Source: Pedobacter paludis (GTDB lineage: Bacteria; Bacteroidota; Bacteroidia; Sphingobacteriales; Sphingobacteriaceae). From it: a DNA stretch of 64,000 nt. The notes under the pieces were generated by a model. The model was not told the DNA's origin. It made no database searches and was given only the letters and a program-made list of their open reading frames with translations. The stretch covers positions 56,451 to 120,450 of the forward strand of contig NZ_QGNY01000010.1 in NCBI RefSeq assembly GCF_003173575.1. Direction: 5' to 3'. The position numbers and the translations under genes are program-made. Below are positions 44,308 through 53,440 of this stretch, one piece after another. How positions within the stretch are numbered: the stretch's first letter is position 1; each line of letters opens with the position of its first letter.

Positions 44308-44410
44308 ACTTATGTCTGGTTAGGTGTAAAAGCATCCGAAAACCAACAAAAATACATTAATGGTAGCTTGCCGTAGAGCGAATGATTTGAATAATCAAAT
44401 TTGTCGTTTT

Positions 44411-44525
44411 CCCTGCACCGTTTTTGTTATATAAACCTGACAGGAGCGAGCATCCCGATTTTTCATCGGGATAAAGCGGATGGCGGGGCTTGCGGAGCCG
44501 ATGTTAACAGAAACCTGCTTTTCAA
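44411..44525 (+). repeat. Composite dispersed element, copy C (partial)
   Basis: It keeps TATAAACCTGACAGGAGCGA, AAAGCGGATGGCGGGGCT and ACAGAAACCTGCTTTTC from copies A and B but lacks the GAGGGG hairpin. Its central insert is a different hairpin, ATCCCGATTTTTCATCGGGA. It ends just upstream of the DUF1475 gene. An open frame through it that would extend that gene is not believed. Confidence 0.7.
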
Positions 44526-44544
44526 AAAAAATAAATCTCATCTT

Positions 44545-44877
44545 ATGATAAACTTCCTCAAAATCGTTTTCTCTGCACTTTTGGTTTTTATGTGCTATAA
44601 AGTTATTTCTACTTCGCTAGAAAGTAATCTTTTTCAGCAATGGGATTTCCTCGGTAGTATTCCCTGGATGCGGGCAACCCTTTGGGATTTTTATGCTAAC
44701 ATCTTCATTATCACCTTGTGGATGTTCTATAAAGAAAAAAATATTATTCTTAAAATCTCTATTACAATTTTGTTCGTATGTTTAGGTAGTATAGCAACTT
44801 TAGCCTATGTTTTGGTTCATTTATTCAAACTAAAAGATGGCGAAGGTGTTAAAGAATTACTGGTAAATAAAGGTTAA
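44545..44877 (+). CDS. DUF1475-like membrane protein
   Basis: ATG 44545 gives 110 residues; the longer open frame starting at 44401 translates a dispersed repeat. The protein has three hydrophobic segments (INFLKIVFSALLVFMCYKVI, WDFYANIFIITLWMFY, ISITILFVCLGSIATLAYVL) and fits my memory of DUF1475. Its function is unknown. It precedes the DUF1295 gene by 59 bases and probably belongs to the lipid cluster. Confidence 0.65.
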   Translation: MINFLKIVFSALLVFMCYKVISTSLESNLFQQWDFLGSIPWMRATLWDFYANIFIITLWMFYKEKNIILKISITILFVCLGSIATLAYVLVHLFKLKDGEGVKELLVNKG

Positions 44878-44936
44878 AAGTTAATGGACAATGGTCTGAT
44901 AGCTTTCTAACCATCAACCAAAAACTATTAACCTAA

Positions 44937-45734
44937 ATGGATTATAAACATCTACTTTTTATTGCTCTTATCTCCCTTATCGCTTGTTGTACCATCATGG
45001 CTTTAGTTTGGCTATGGGCAAAGCGAATAAAAAATGCAGGTGTTGTTGACGTTTTTTGGGCGCTCAATTTCCCAGTAATCACAATTATTACTTTTTTCTT
45101 ATCGGAAGGATTTGAAACCCGCAAAATTTTGATCTGCGCTATATTTTTATTGGCTGAGTTACGATTAGGCATTCACTTATGGCAACGTGTTATTGGTCAT
45201 TTAAATGAAGAAGAGGGGAGATACCAGCAACTTCGTAGCGAATGGGGCGATAAGGCTGATCGGAATTTCTTTGTTTTCTTTCAGTTTCAGGCCATTTCAA
45301 ATGTGTTGCTTGCCATTCCGTTTTTCATAATTGCCGCTAATCCTTCAACAGAACTTTCAATTTTAGAATACATTGGCTTGGCCATTTGGGCAGTTGCTTT
45401 TATTGGTGAAATGATAGCCGACAAACAATTAGCTGCGTTTAAAAAAGACCCGAAAAACAAGGGCAAAGTTTGCGATACCGGCTTATGGTACTACAGTCGC
45501 CACCCCAATTATTTCTTCGAATGGTTAACCTGGATGGCTTATTTCATCTTTGCGCTAGCATCGCCATGGGGAATTTTAGCGGTGATTAGCCCTGCAATTA
45601 TTTTATACCTATTAACCCAAGTAACGGGCGTTCCGAACAATGAAGAACAAAATTTAAGGAGCAAACCCGAAGCTTATAAAAAATATCAGCAAACAACATC
45701 TTCTTTTTTTCCGTGGGGAAAAAAGGATGGATGA
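44937..45734 (+). CDS. DUF1295 / steroid 5-alpha-reductase-like membrane protein
   Basis: The 265-residue product has about six membrane segments and the DUF1295 signature: DVFWALNFP near residue 40, LRLGIHLWQRVIGHLNEEEG, and C-terminal GLWYYSRHPNYFFEWLTWM, followed by a KYQQTTSSFFPW-type end. The RHPNYFFE motif is shared with isoprenylcysteine methyltransferases and steroid reductases. It may reduce or otherwise modify a lipid double bond. It lies between the DUF1475 gene and a CFA-type methyltransferase gene. Confidence 0.85.
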   Translation: MDYKHLLFIALISLIACCTIMALVWLWAKRIKNAGVVDVFWALNFPVITIITFFLSEGFETRKILICAIFLLAELRLGIHLWQRVIGHLNEEEGRYQQLRSEWGDKADRNFFVFFQFQAISNVLLAIPFFIIAANPSTELSILEYIGLAIWAVAFIGEMIADKQLAAFKKDPKNKGKVCDTGLWYYSRHPNYFFEWLTWMAYFIFALASPWGILAVISPAIILYLLTQVTGVPNNEEQNLRSKPEAYKKYQQTTSSFFPWGKKDG

Positions 45735-45740
45735 TGGCAG

Positions 45741-45834
45741 ATGGAAAATGGATAATGGGCAATCCACTATTTCTTTTCCATCTTACATTAACATTTACTT
45801 TCCCATTATCCATTAACCATCTTACATTTTCCAT
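45741..45834. repeat. Inverted repeat upstream of the CNMT-like gene
   Basis: ATGGAAAATGGATAATGGG (45741-45759) can pair over 13 bases with CCCATTATCCATT (45802-45814); CTTACATTTTCCAT follows and ends just before the ATG at 45838. A related inverted repeat precedes the next gene (46887-46987). Confidence 0.6.
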
Positions 45835-45837
45835 ATT

Positions 45838-46869
45838 ATGTGGTACGATAAACTTTTAGAAAACGATAAACTCCCTGATACGGCCTTACGCCTCGGGATT
45901 AGAAAACTTTGCAAACAACGATTAGATGATGAAACCTTAGGCGATGAAGAATTGCAACAAGAGAAATTTATGGATTTGGTTGATGAATTAAAGCAATCGC
46001 CTATTGCTGTTAATACTGCCGAAGCCAATGAACAGCATTATGAACTGCCAACTGAATTTTTTCAATACTGCTTAGGTAAAAACTTAAAATACAGCAGTGG
46101 CTATTGGAAACCAGGTGTTAAGGATATTGATACATCAGAAGATGATATGCTGGCTTTAACCTGCAAAAGAGCAGAATTACAAAACGGCCAAAACGTATTG
46201 GAGTTGGGTTGCGGTTGGGGTTCGCTGTCTTTATATATGTCGGCTAAATTCCCGAATAGCACTTTTACAGTGGTTTCAAATTCTGCCACTCAGAAGATTT
46301 TTATTGATGAAACAGCCAGGCAAAGAGGGATTCAAAATCTAACAGTCTTAACTGCCGATATGAATACGTTTACCATTGCCGATACTTTCGATAGAATTGT
46401 TTCAGTAGAAATGTTTGAGCACATGCGTAACTATAAATTCTTGCTAAATAAAGTCGCCGGCTTCTTAAAGGCTGATGGAAAGCTGTTCGTCCACATTTTT
46501 ACGCATAAAACTTTAGCCTACAAGTTCGAGGTAATTGATGAAACCGATTGGATGAGCAAATATTTTTTCACGGGTGGAATTATGCCGTCGAACCATTTGT
46601 TTTTTTACTTCAATGATGATTTAAAAATCGACAAACATTGGGTAGTAAACGGAACCAATTACGGCAAAACTTCTGAAGCTTGGTTAAGCAATATGGATAA
46701 GCACAAAAAGGAAATCATGCCGATTTTGGAAAATACTTATGGCAAGGATCAGGCGGTGAAATGGTGGGTTTATTGGAGGTTGTTTTACATGAGTTGCGCC
46801 GAACTATTCAATTACAATAAAGGTAACGAATGGATGGTTTGCCATTATTTGTTCGAAAAGAACAAATAA
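45838..46869 (+). CDS. CFA-superfamily methyltransferase resembling coclaurine N-methyltransferase
   Basis: The 343-residue product has motif I VLELGCGWGSLSLYMSAKF, motif YELPTEFFQYCLGKNLKYSS at about residue 63, and EMFEHMRNYKFLLNKVAGFL. DWMSKYFFTGGIMPSNHLFF and the final YNKGNEWMVCHYLFEK follow. These stretches match plant coclaurine N-methyltransferases as I remember them, which belong to the cyclopropane fatty acid synthase superfamily. Bacterial relatives exist beside CFA synthase genes. The substrate is unknown; a lipid or an amine is possible. It is one of two CFA-superfamily enzymes in this cluster. Confidence 0.8.
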   Translation: MWYDKLLENDKLPDTALRLGIRKLCKQRLDDETLGDEELQQEKFMDLVDELKQSPIAVNTAEANEQHYELPTEFFQYCLGKNLKYSSGYWKPGVKDIDTSEDDMLALTCKRAELQNGQNVLELGCGWGSLSLYMSAKFPNSTFTVVSNSATQKIFIDETARQRGIQNLTVLTADMNTFTIADTFDRIVSVEMFEHMRNYKFLLNKVAGFLKADGKLFVHIFTHKTLAYKFEVIDETDWMSKYFFTGGIMPSNHLFFYFNDDLKIDKHWVVNGTNYGKTSEAWLSNMDKHKKEIMPILENTYGKDQAVKWWVYWRLFYMSCAELFNYNKGNEWMVCHYLFEKNK

Positions 46870-46886
46870 TGGTGTATGAGGTAAAC

Positions 46887-46987
46887 GATGAAAATGGATG
46901 ATGGGAATAGCATGGAGCTCACCAATAATTCATGACATGGTTTACATTATGTTGTCATCATGCGGCTTACATCATCCATTTTACATC
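46887..46987. repeat. Inverted repeat upstream of the flavoprotein gene
   Basis: GATGAAAATGGATGATG (46887-46903) pairs with CATCATCCATTTTACATC (46970-46987), with one extra base in the right arm. The right arm ends 20 bases before the ATG at 47007. Confidence 0.65.
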
Positions 46988-47006
46988 TAACATATTACAT
47001 TTTATT

Positions 47007-48251
47007 ATGCAAAAGCTCGCCATTATAGGTTCTGGAATAGCAGGCATGGGTTGTGCCCATAAACTGCAACATACATACGATATTACGATTTTTGAGGAAG
47101 CCGATTACATTGGCGGTCATACCAATACAATTACACTCGAAGAAGATGGTAAGCCCATTTATCTGGATAGTGGTTTTATGGTTTTCAACTATCAAACATA
47201 TCCTAACTTAACCGAAATGTTCGCAGAAATTGATGCGCCTGTTATCAAAACGGATATGTCTTTCAGCGTGCAGTTCTTGCCTAAAAAGTTAGAGTATAGC
47301 GGTTCGAGTTTAAACCATTTATTCGCACAGCGGAAAAATTTGTTCAATATTTCTTATTTAAAAATGTTGATGCAGATTAACCGTTTTAACAAACAAAGCA
47401 TCGAGATTTTAGATAAGCCCGAATATCAGGATTACTCTATCGGTAGGTTTTTTGCAGCATTTGGCTATAGCGATGATATGCTTTGGCAATACCTGATTCC
47501 GATGAGCGCTGCCGTTTGGAGTGCACCAATGGAACAGATTTTAGATTTCCCGGCCGTAACGTTAATTCGTTTTTTTAAAAATCATGGCTTTTTGGGATTA
47601 GATACCCAACACGAATGGTACACGTTGGAGAATGGAAGCCAAGCGTACCGCGAAAAACTGATTGCCCCATTTCGGGATCGGATTAAAATCAACAACAAAA
47701 TTGTTTCTGTTCGAAGGTTGGAAAATGGAAAGGTTGAAGTAGAAAATTCAAAAGGAGAAAAATTTGAGTTCGATAAAGTGATTATGGCAAGTCACGCAGA
47801 CCAAACTTTCGAAATCGTAAAAGATAAAACACCGCTGGAAACAGAATTGCTTTCGAAGTTTAAATATCAATTGAATAAGGCGGTTGTTCATACCGATGAA
47901 GATCAGATGCCGAAAGCTAAACTGGCCTGGAGCAGTTGGAATTATCGGGTAGAAAAGCAGGGCGATAAACTTTTGCCAAGTACCATTTATTGGATGAATA
48001 GTTTGCAGGGTGTTTCTAAAAGAACCAATTATTTTGTTTCCATAAATCCAACTGAGACTTTAAATCCGACTAAAATAATTAAAGAAATCGATTACCATCA
48101 TCCTTTGTTTGATGTACCGGCAATGCAGGCTCAAGAACGATTGCATATATTAAACCAAAGTGGCCCAATTTATTATTGTGGCAGTTATTTTAAGTATGGT
48201 TTTCATGAGGATGCGTATAAAAGTGCGGTTGATTTGTGTCGTGGACTTTAA
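47007..48251 (+). CDS. FAD-dependent oxidoreductase (COG2907 type)
   Basis: ATG 47007 gives 414 residues and places the dinucleotide-binding motif at the N-terminus (MQKLAIIGSGIAGMGCAHKL). The longer frame from 46932 runs through an inverted repeat. Glu-ending strand IFEEADYIGGHTNTI and YLDSGFMVFN follow, typical of the amine-oxidase-like COG2907 proteins. The C-terminus ends in YYCGSYFKYGFHEDAYKSAV, which contacts FAD in this fold. The gene is usually linked to DUF1365 and CFA synthase genes, as here, and is thought to act on fatty acyl chains. The exact reaction is not established from sequence. Confidence 0.85.
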   Translation: MQKLAIIGSGIAGMGCAHKLQHTYDITIFEEADYIGGHTNTITLEEDGKPIYLDSGFMVFNYQTYPNLTEMFAEIDAPVIKTDMSFSVQFLPKKLEYSGSSLNHLFAQRKNLFNISYLKMLMQINRFNKQSIEILDKPEYQDYSIGRFFAAFGYSDDMLWQYLIPMSAAVWSAPMEQILDFPAVTLIRFFKNHGFLGLDTQHEWYTLENGSQAYREKLIAPFRDRIKINNKIVSVRRLENGKVEVENSKGEKFEFDKVIMASHADQTFEIVKDKTPLETELLSKFKYQLNKAVVHTDEDQMPKAKLAWSSWNYRVEKQGDKLLPSTIYWMNSLQGVSKRTNYFVSINPTETLNPTKIIKEIDYHHPLFDVPAMQAQERLHILNQSGPIYYCGSYFKYGFHEDAYKSAVDLCRGL

Positions 48252-48303
48252 TTCGTTTGCGTCATTTCGATAGCAGTGAAGAAATCTTTGGATTAACTAT
48301 TTT

Positions 48304-48445
48304 TGTCCTGGCCGGACTGGCTTTTTTCTTTTGACAACAAAAGAAACAAAATTGCCGGCTTAAAATTTTTGTTTTAAAGTTTCTGCTTTGGCTTGGCTGT
48401 TACAACCCCAAAAATTTGTTAGGCCGGATTAAAGTAGAACGAGGA
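48304..48445 (+). repeat. Dispersed intergenic element, copy 3
   Basis: It contains GTCCTGGCCGGACTGGCTTT, TTGACAACAAAAGAAACAAA, ATTGCCGGCTTAAAATTTTT and CCCAAAAATTTGTTAGGCCG followed by GATTAAAGTAGAACG. It is most similar to the reverse complement of 22567-22716. It fills the 313-bp gap between the flavoprotein and DUF1365 genes; nothing else is seen there. Confidence 0.8.
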
Positions 48446-48564
48446 AACTGTGGTTGAGGCTTAGCTAAATGGAAATCGAATGTTGTTATGCATTTTGCCT
48501 ACTCATTGCCGTCGTGCTTTAGCCGACGGAACAAATGATAATTTTTAGTAAATTGAAATCATAA

Positions 48565-49368
48565 ATGTCAATAAACTCATCCATCTTTACTGCAAAAGTG
48601 ATGCATCATCGTTTAGCACCAAAAAAGCATTCTTTTTGGTACAATGTATATATGTTTTATATCGATTTGGATGAGATAGATTTACTCGCCAAGAAACTCC
48701 GCTGGTTTAGCCATAATAAATTCAATATTTTTTCCTTTAGAGATGCTGAACATTTGCAACTCCCTAAAGAAAATCCCGATCAAAACAAAAATATACGCCA
48801 GCATTTAGAACTATACCTAAAGGAAAACGGAATTGATGGATCGAATTTTAAAATCAGGTTGCTTACCAACTTAAATGTTTTAGGCTACAACTTTAATCCC
48901 GTATCTTTTTATTATTGTTTTGATGAAAATGAAAATCCAGTTTGTTGCATCGCTGAAATCAGCAACACGTACCGGGAAATGAAACTATTTTTCTTCGGAA
49001 AGGAAGAATTATATGGAGATGTTTTTAAAAAAATTACCACAAAATATTTTTACGTTTCACCATTTATTGATCATGATGATTCTTTCGATTTTAATCTAAA
49101 AGTACCTTCAGAAAGATTGGATATTAAGATTGATGATATTGATAAAAGTGGTAATAAGTTCTTTTTAACCACTTTGAAGGGGAATCGGAAGCCAATTACC
49201 AATGCAAGTTTACTGGCCAGTTTTTTTTCCATTCCATTAATTCCATTACAGATTATGGGGATGATCCATTGGCAGGCTTTGAAATTATGGCTAAAAAAAG
49301 TATCTTTTCATCCAAAGGCCGAAAACCCTGAACTCCAATGTAACGTATATAAACCCTATAAACCATAA
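48565..49368 (+). CDS. DUF1365 family protein
   Basis: The 267-residue product matches DUF1365: the start IFTAKVMHHRLAPKKHSFWY, then RLLTNLNVLGYNFNPVSFYY, CFDENENPVCCIAEISNTY, a KITTKYFYVSPFID motif and an end in IMGMIHWQALKLWLKKVSFH. Function is unknown, but the family co-occurs with COG2907 flavoproteins and CFA synthases, and that arrangement is intact here. It is 19 bases upstream of the CFA synthase gene. Confidence 0.88.
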   Translation: MSINSSIFTAKVMHHRLAPKKHSFWYNVYMFYIDLDEIDLLAKKLRWFSHNKFNIFSFRDAEHLQLPKENPDQNKNIRQHLELYLKENGIDGSNFKIRLLTNLNVLGYNFNPVSFYYCFDENENPVCCIAEISNTYREMKLFFFGKEELYGDVFKKITTKYFYVSPFIDHDDSFDFNLKVPSERLDIKIDDIDKSGNKFFLTTLKGNRKPITNASLLASFFSIPLIPLQIMGMIHWQALKLWLKKVSFHPKAENPELQCNVYKPYKP

Positions 49369-49387
49369 ACATAACGCTCAATAGAAT

Positions 49388-50626
49388 ATGAATTCCCTAG
49401 TCGCTACCAAAACATCCACTAGTTTTTTCGAAAGAATTGTAATCAATGCCCTTTCCAAAATGAATTTGGGTAAACTGGAAATTACTTTACCAGGTGGCGA
49501 AATCCTTGTTTTTGGTAACGGGGAGCATAAGGTAGAAGCAAACATTCAGGTCAATCATCCAGATTTTTTTAAATCGATTGCTTTATACGGTGATATTGGT
49601 TTTGGTGAGGGTTACACTGCCGGACTTTGGGACACCTCAAATATCACAAATGTAATTAAATGGGTAATTCTAAATATCGAAAATGCACCCTCAATTACTG
49701 GAAGCAAAGTGAAATCTGTCGCACTTAACCTTTTTAAATGGGTAAATAAACTTACGCATATCCGTAGAGCCAATACCTTAGCAGGTTCTCAAAAAAATAT
49801 TTCAGAACATTACGATTTGAATAACGATTTCTTTGCAACGTTCTTAGATAAAACAATGACTTACTCTAGCGGTTATTTTAATCCACCAGATTTAAGTTTA
49901 GAAGAATCTCAATATGCAAAATACGATAGATTGGCTAAGCAACTTAAAATCAAAGCCACTGATCATGTTTTAGAAATAGGAAGTGGTTGGGGTGGAAATG
50001 CAATTTTTCTAGCTAAAAATTATGGATGCAAAGTCACTTCAGTTACCATTTCAAAAGAACAACAAAAGCTTGCTGCAGAACGGGTGAAAGCAGAAGGTTT
50101 AGAAGATAGGGTTTCCGTAATTATTCAGGATTATCGCAAAATTGATGGAACTTTTGATAAAATTGTTTCAATAGAAATGTTGGAAGCAGTTGGTCATCAG
50201 TATCTTGAAACCTATTTCGAAAAATGCCAGCAACTTTTAAAGCCTGATGGAATTTTTGCATTTCAGGTAATCACCTCTCCAGATTGCCGTTACGATAAAC
50301 TTAGAAACGGTGTAGATTGGATTCAAAAACATATTTTCCCAGGTTCTTTATTGCCATCTGTTTCTGCAATGAATAAAGCAATAAATAATACCGGCGATTT
50401 AACAATGGTCGATTTAAAAGATATGGGTTTAGATTATGCCAAAACGCTCCATCTTTGGTTTATAGAATTTAATAAAAATCTTGATAAGGTTAAGGCTTTA
50501 GGTTTTGATGATAAATTTATCCGCAAGTGGAATTATTACCTTAACTATTGCGAAGCTGCGTTTGCTATGAGAAATATTAACGTAATGCAGATGGTTTATT
50601 CCAGACCAAATAACACGAGCAGATAA
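49388..50626 (+). CDS. Cyclopropane-fatty-acyl-phospholipid synthase family protein
   Basis: The 412-residue product has an N-terminal lipid-binding-type part (residues 1-110), then NISEHYDLNNDFFATFLDKT with MTYSSGYF. The SAM motif is HVLEIGSGWGGNAIFLAKNY. VSIEMLEAVGHQYLETYFEK and the C-terminal WRRW-like region (IRKWNYYLNYCEAAFAMRNI) follow. These match CFA synthase-type enzymes, which methylate or cyclopropanate unsaturated acyl chains of phospholipids using SAM. In this context it could also take part in making methylated or furan fatty acids. It ends the lipid cluster; the next 299 bases hold no gene I can see. Confidence 0.9.
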   Translation: MNSLVATKTSTSFFERIVINALSKMNLGKLEITLPGGEILVFGNGEHKVEANIQVNHPDFFKSIALYGDIGFGEGYTAGLWDTSNITNVIKWVILNIENAPSITGSKVKSVALNLFKWVNKLTHIRRANTLAGSQKNISEHYDLNNDFFATFLDKTMTYSSGYFNPPDLSLEESQYAKYDRLAKQLKIKATDHVLEIGSGWGGNAIFLAKNYGCKVTSVTISKEQQKLAAERVKAEGLEDRVSVIIQDYRKIDGTFDKIVSIEMLEAVGHQYLETYFEKCQQLLKPDGIFAFQVITSPDCRYDKLRNGVDWIQKHIFPGSLLPSVSAMNKAINNTGDLTMVDLKDMGLDYAKTLHLWFIEFNKNLDKVKALGFDDKFIRKWNYYLNYCEAAFAMRNINVMQMVYSRPNNTSR

Positions 50627-50925
50627 AACATAGTTACCGAGATGGAAGAATAATTTTATCTTCCATTTCATCATATGTTATATTTCTTCTTTCACATTCT
50701 TTCAATTCTGTTTTAATTTCCGTTTTTTTATAATCTTATTGTTTTTAAGTCAGTTATATCTTCAACTGATTTAAAAATATATTCATCTATTTTAAAATAG
50801 TTAGTTTTTTTACCGAGAAAAGTCAGACCTTTGCCGACCAAACAACCAAACTCGCGTAAAAAGTATATTACATCTATGTAACAAAATGCAATTTGCGTAG
50901 ACTAAATTAAAAGACTAACAATTAT

Positions 50926-53367
50926 ATGAAACAATTTCTACTTCTATCCCTCATCCTAGGAACACTATTTACTGCCCATGCTCAGTTTCCGGCAGGTGGT
51001 TTTGGTGGGGGAGCGAAAAAATCTACCGTTACAGGTCGTATAACCGCTACTATATTAGATTCTCTTACAAAAAAACCAATCGATTATGCTACAGTTTCTC
51101 TTGTTAACGCAAAAGATAATAAATCTGTAAATGGTGGGGTAACCGATGAAAAGGGAAAATTAACCCTACAAAATATATCGCCAGATTCATACAAACTAAT
51201 GATTGGTTTTATGGGCTATAAAACAAAATCGGTTGCGGTAACAACAACTCCGGCAAAACCAGATTTTAATTTAGGAACAATTTACATTTCTTCTACCGAA
51301 AATACCCTGGCTGATGTTCAGGTTCAAGGAACTAAGGCCGTAATTGAAAACAAAATCGATAGAATGGTTTACAATGCAGAAGCTGATGGTACAAATGCCG
51401 GTGGAGATGCAACTGATGTAATGCGTAAAGTACCGATGCTTTCAGTAGATATTAATGGAAATGTTCAGCTTCGAGGCGGTGCAGTTCGTGTCTTAATTAA
51501 TGGAAAACCATCTGGTACAATGGCCAGTAGTGTTTCTGATGCATTAAAAATGATTCCTGCCGAACAAATTAAAAGTGTTGAGGTAATTACAAGCCCATCT
51601 GCTAAATACGATGCTGAAGGTTCTGGTGGGATCATTAATATCATCACCAAAAAATCTAATGCTCAAGGAGTTAGTGGAAGTGTAAATGCATCTGCTGGAA
51701 CACGTCAAAATAATGGGGCCTTTAACTTAACAGCAAAAACAGGACGTTTAAGTCTAAATACCGCTTTAGGAGGCAATTTTGCATATGCTCAAAACTCTAG
51801 GGTGGTACTTATAAATAACACACAGTTAAATGCAGGTGGTTTCAATAATGTATCTCAAGATGGCTATTCTAAGTGGAGCAGAGATGGGATGAATGGAAGT
51901 TTAGGCTTAGATTACGATTTTAATGCCTATAACAACATTAGTTCTACTGTCAAATTCAATCGTTTTTCTAATGGAGGCCCAGGTGCTGCCGATTATATTA
52001 TTAATGGCTTGGCCGCTCAAAATATAAGCGATATGGATATGACCTTCAATAATATGGATTGGAATGTTGATTACAAGAAAACGAGTAAAAAAGAGGGCGA
52101 AGAATTTTCGGTATCCGGCCAACTTTCTACAGGCCGTACACCAACAAGCTTTAGCAATATTTTAATTTCGGCTTTAAATCCTGGAGGGGTAGAAACCTTT
52201 AGCAATAACACTGGTAAAAATAATGAATACACTGCGCAAACGGATTATACTTATCCCTTCAGCAAAAAGACCACTTTAGAGGTTGGTGCAAAAGGGATTT
52301 TTAGAGAAATCAAAAGTCAGTTCGATAATTCTGCTCAGGATTTCGACTATAATCAAAATGTTGGAGCGGCGTATGGCGTAATCAGTTTCGACTTAACCAA
52401 AAAGCTTAAGGTAAAGGGAGGTTTAAGAGCCGAGTACACACAGATTGATTTTAATACGCAAACAAGTGGAATTCAAAAAAACGATTATTTTAATTTATTT
52501 CCCAGCGTTGTTGTTTCACAGAGTTTAAAAGGAAATGCAACGCTAAAATTGAGTTATAACCGTAGGGTACAAAGACCAAGTCAGTCTTATTTAAACCCTT
52601 TCCGTAATGAGAGCAATCAATTTAATATTATGCAGGGAAATCCTCAGTTAAATCCCGAACTAAGTGACAATTTAGAGTTTGGGTACTCAACTTATATAAA
52701 AGGATCGGTTATTAATGCATCTGTTTTCTATCGCCGTACAGCTGGTGTAATTGAAAGTTCAATCTCGCCTGTTACAGAATCTGGCATTAGCAAAACCTTA
52801 ACATCTTACATCAATGTAGGTACAGCGCAAACTTATGGCTTCAATATTTTTGGATCTTACAATCCTAAACCAAAATGGACATTGATGAGTAATTTTGGCT
52901 TGAATACTTATGAAGTGAGCAATAACAACACAGGATTAAGTACAGGTACCTATGTTAATTATAATTTGTTTGCCCGTTCAGCTTATGGTTTTGGAAAAGG
53001 ATATAACTTCGAATTATTTGGAGTTGTAAACTCGCCCCGTAGAACATATCAAGGTAAAACCGATGCAATGATTTTCTACGGTGCTTCGTTTAAAAAGGAT
53101 GTATTAAACAAAAAAGGAAGTGTTGGTGTAAATGTATTGAATCCATTCAGTCGCGATTTACACATTCAAACCGTAAACAATTCTATAACTGCAACGGGCT
53201 CGGTTTACCAAAGCCAGAATATTTATTATCCATTGCGTTCTTTTGGAGTTAACTTTAGCTATTCTTTTGGTAAACTAAAATTCACCGAAAAGAAAAAAAT
53301 TAAAAACGATGATATTAAACAAGACCAACAACAAGGTGGTGGTGGAATGGGTGGTGTTCAAAACTAG
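50926..53367 (+). CDS. TonB-dependent receptor-like outer-membrane protein (OMP_b-brl_3)
   Basis: The 813-residue product has a signal peptide ending in AHAQ and a short Gly-rich stretch. A carboxypeptidase-regulatory-like domain follows (ATILDSLTKKPIDYATVSLV), then a plug-like domain (RKVPMLSVDINGNVQLRGGA, GSGGIINIITKKSNAQG) and a beta barrel ending in a strand (VNFSYSFGKLKF). The tail after the barrel is charged, with DQQQGGGGMGG. This is the outer-membrane beta-barrel 3 type, common in Bacteroidetes, with unknown substrate. No SusD partner follows, so a SusC role is not supported. Confidence 0.88.
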   Translation: MKQFLLLSLILGTLFTAHAQFPAGGFGGGAKKSTVTGRITATILDSLTKKPIDYATVSLVNAKDNKSVNGGVTDEKGKLTLQNISPDSYKLMIGFMGYKTKSVAVTTTPAKPDFNLGTIYISSTENTLADVQVQGTKAVIENKIDRMVYNAEADGTNAGGDATDVMRKVPMLSVDINGNVQLRGGAVRVLINGKPSGTMASSVSDALKMIPAEQIKSVEVITSPSAKYDAEGSGGIINIITKKSNAQGVSGSVNASAGTRQNNGAFNLTAKTGRLSLNTALGGNFAYAQNSRVVLINNTQLNAGGFNNVSQDGYSKWSRDGMNGSLGLDYDFNAYNNISSTVKFNRFSNGGPGAADYIINGLAAQNISDMDMTFNNMDWNVDYKKTSKKEGEEFSVSGQLSTGRTPTSFSNILISALNPGGVETFSNNTGKNNEYTAQTDYTYPFSKKTTLEVGAKGIFREIKSQFDNSAQDFDYNQNVGAAYGVISFDLTKKLKVKGGLRAEYTQIDFNTQTSGIQKNDYFNLFPSVVVSQSLKGNATLKLSYNRRVQRPSQSYLNPFRNESNQFNIMQGNPQLNPELSDNLEFGYSTYIKGSVINASVFYRRTAGVIESSISPVTESGISKTLTSYINVGTAQTYGFNIFGSYNPKPKWTLMSNFGLNTYEVSNNNTGLSTGTYVNYNLFARSAYGFGKGYNFELFGVVNSPRRTYQGKTDAMIFYGASFKKDVLNKKGSVGVNVLNPFSRDLHIQTVNNSITATGSVYQSQNIYYPLRSFGVNFSYSFGKLKFTEKKKIKNDDIKQDQQQGGGGMGGVQN

Positions 53368-53394
53368 TTAAAAACCCAATCTTAATATAAATGC

Positions 53395-53427
53395 AAAGCC
53401 TTCTGATTTATCGGAAGGCTTTTTTTT
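53395..53427 (+). terminator. Terminator of the receptor gene
   Basis: AAAGCCTTC (53395-53403) pairs with GAAGGCTTT (53414-53422) and is followed by a T-run to 53427. Confidence 0.88.
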
Positions 53428-53440
53428 GCCAGTAAGTTAA

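Noticed and set aside
44401..44544. N-terminal extension of the DUF1475 gene
   Set aside because: The extension translates composite element C; the ATG at 44545 opens directly into the first membrane segment.
50926..53367. SusC-type receptor of a polysaccharide utilisation locus
   Set aside because: No SusD gene follows and no glycoside hydrolase is near; the barrel looks like the OMP_b-brl_3 type.
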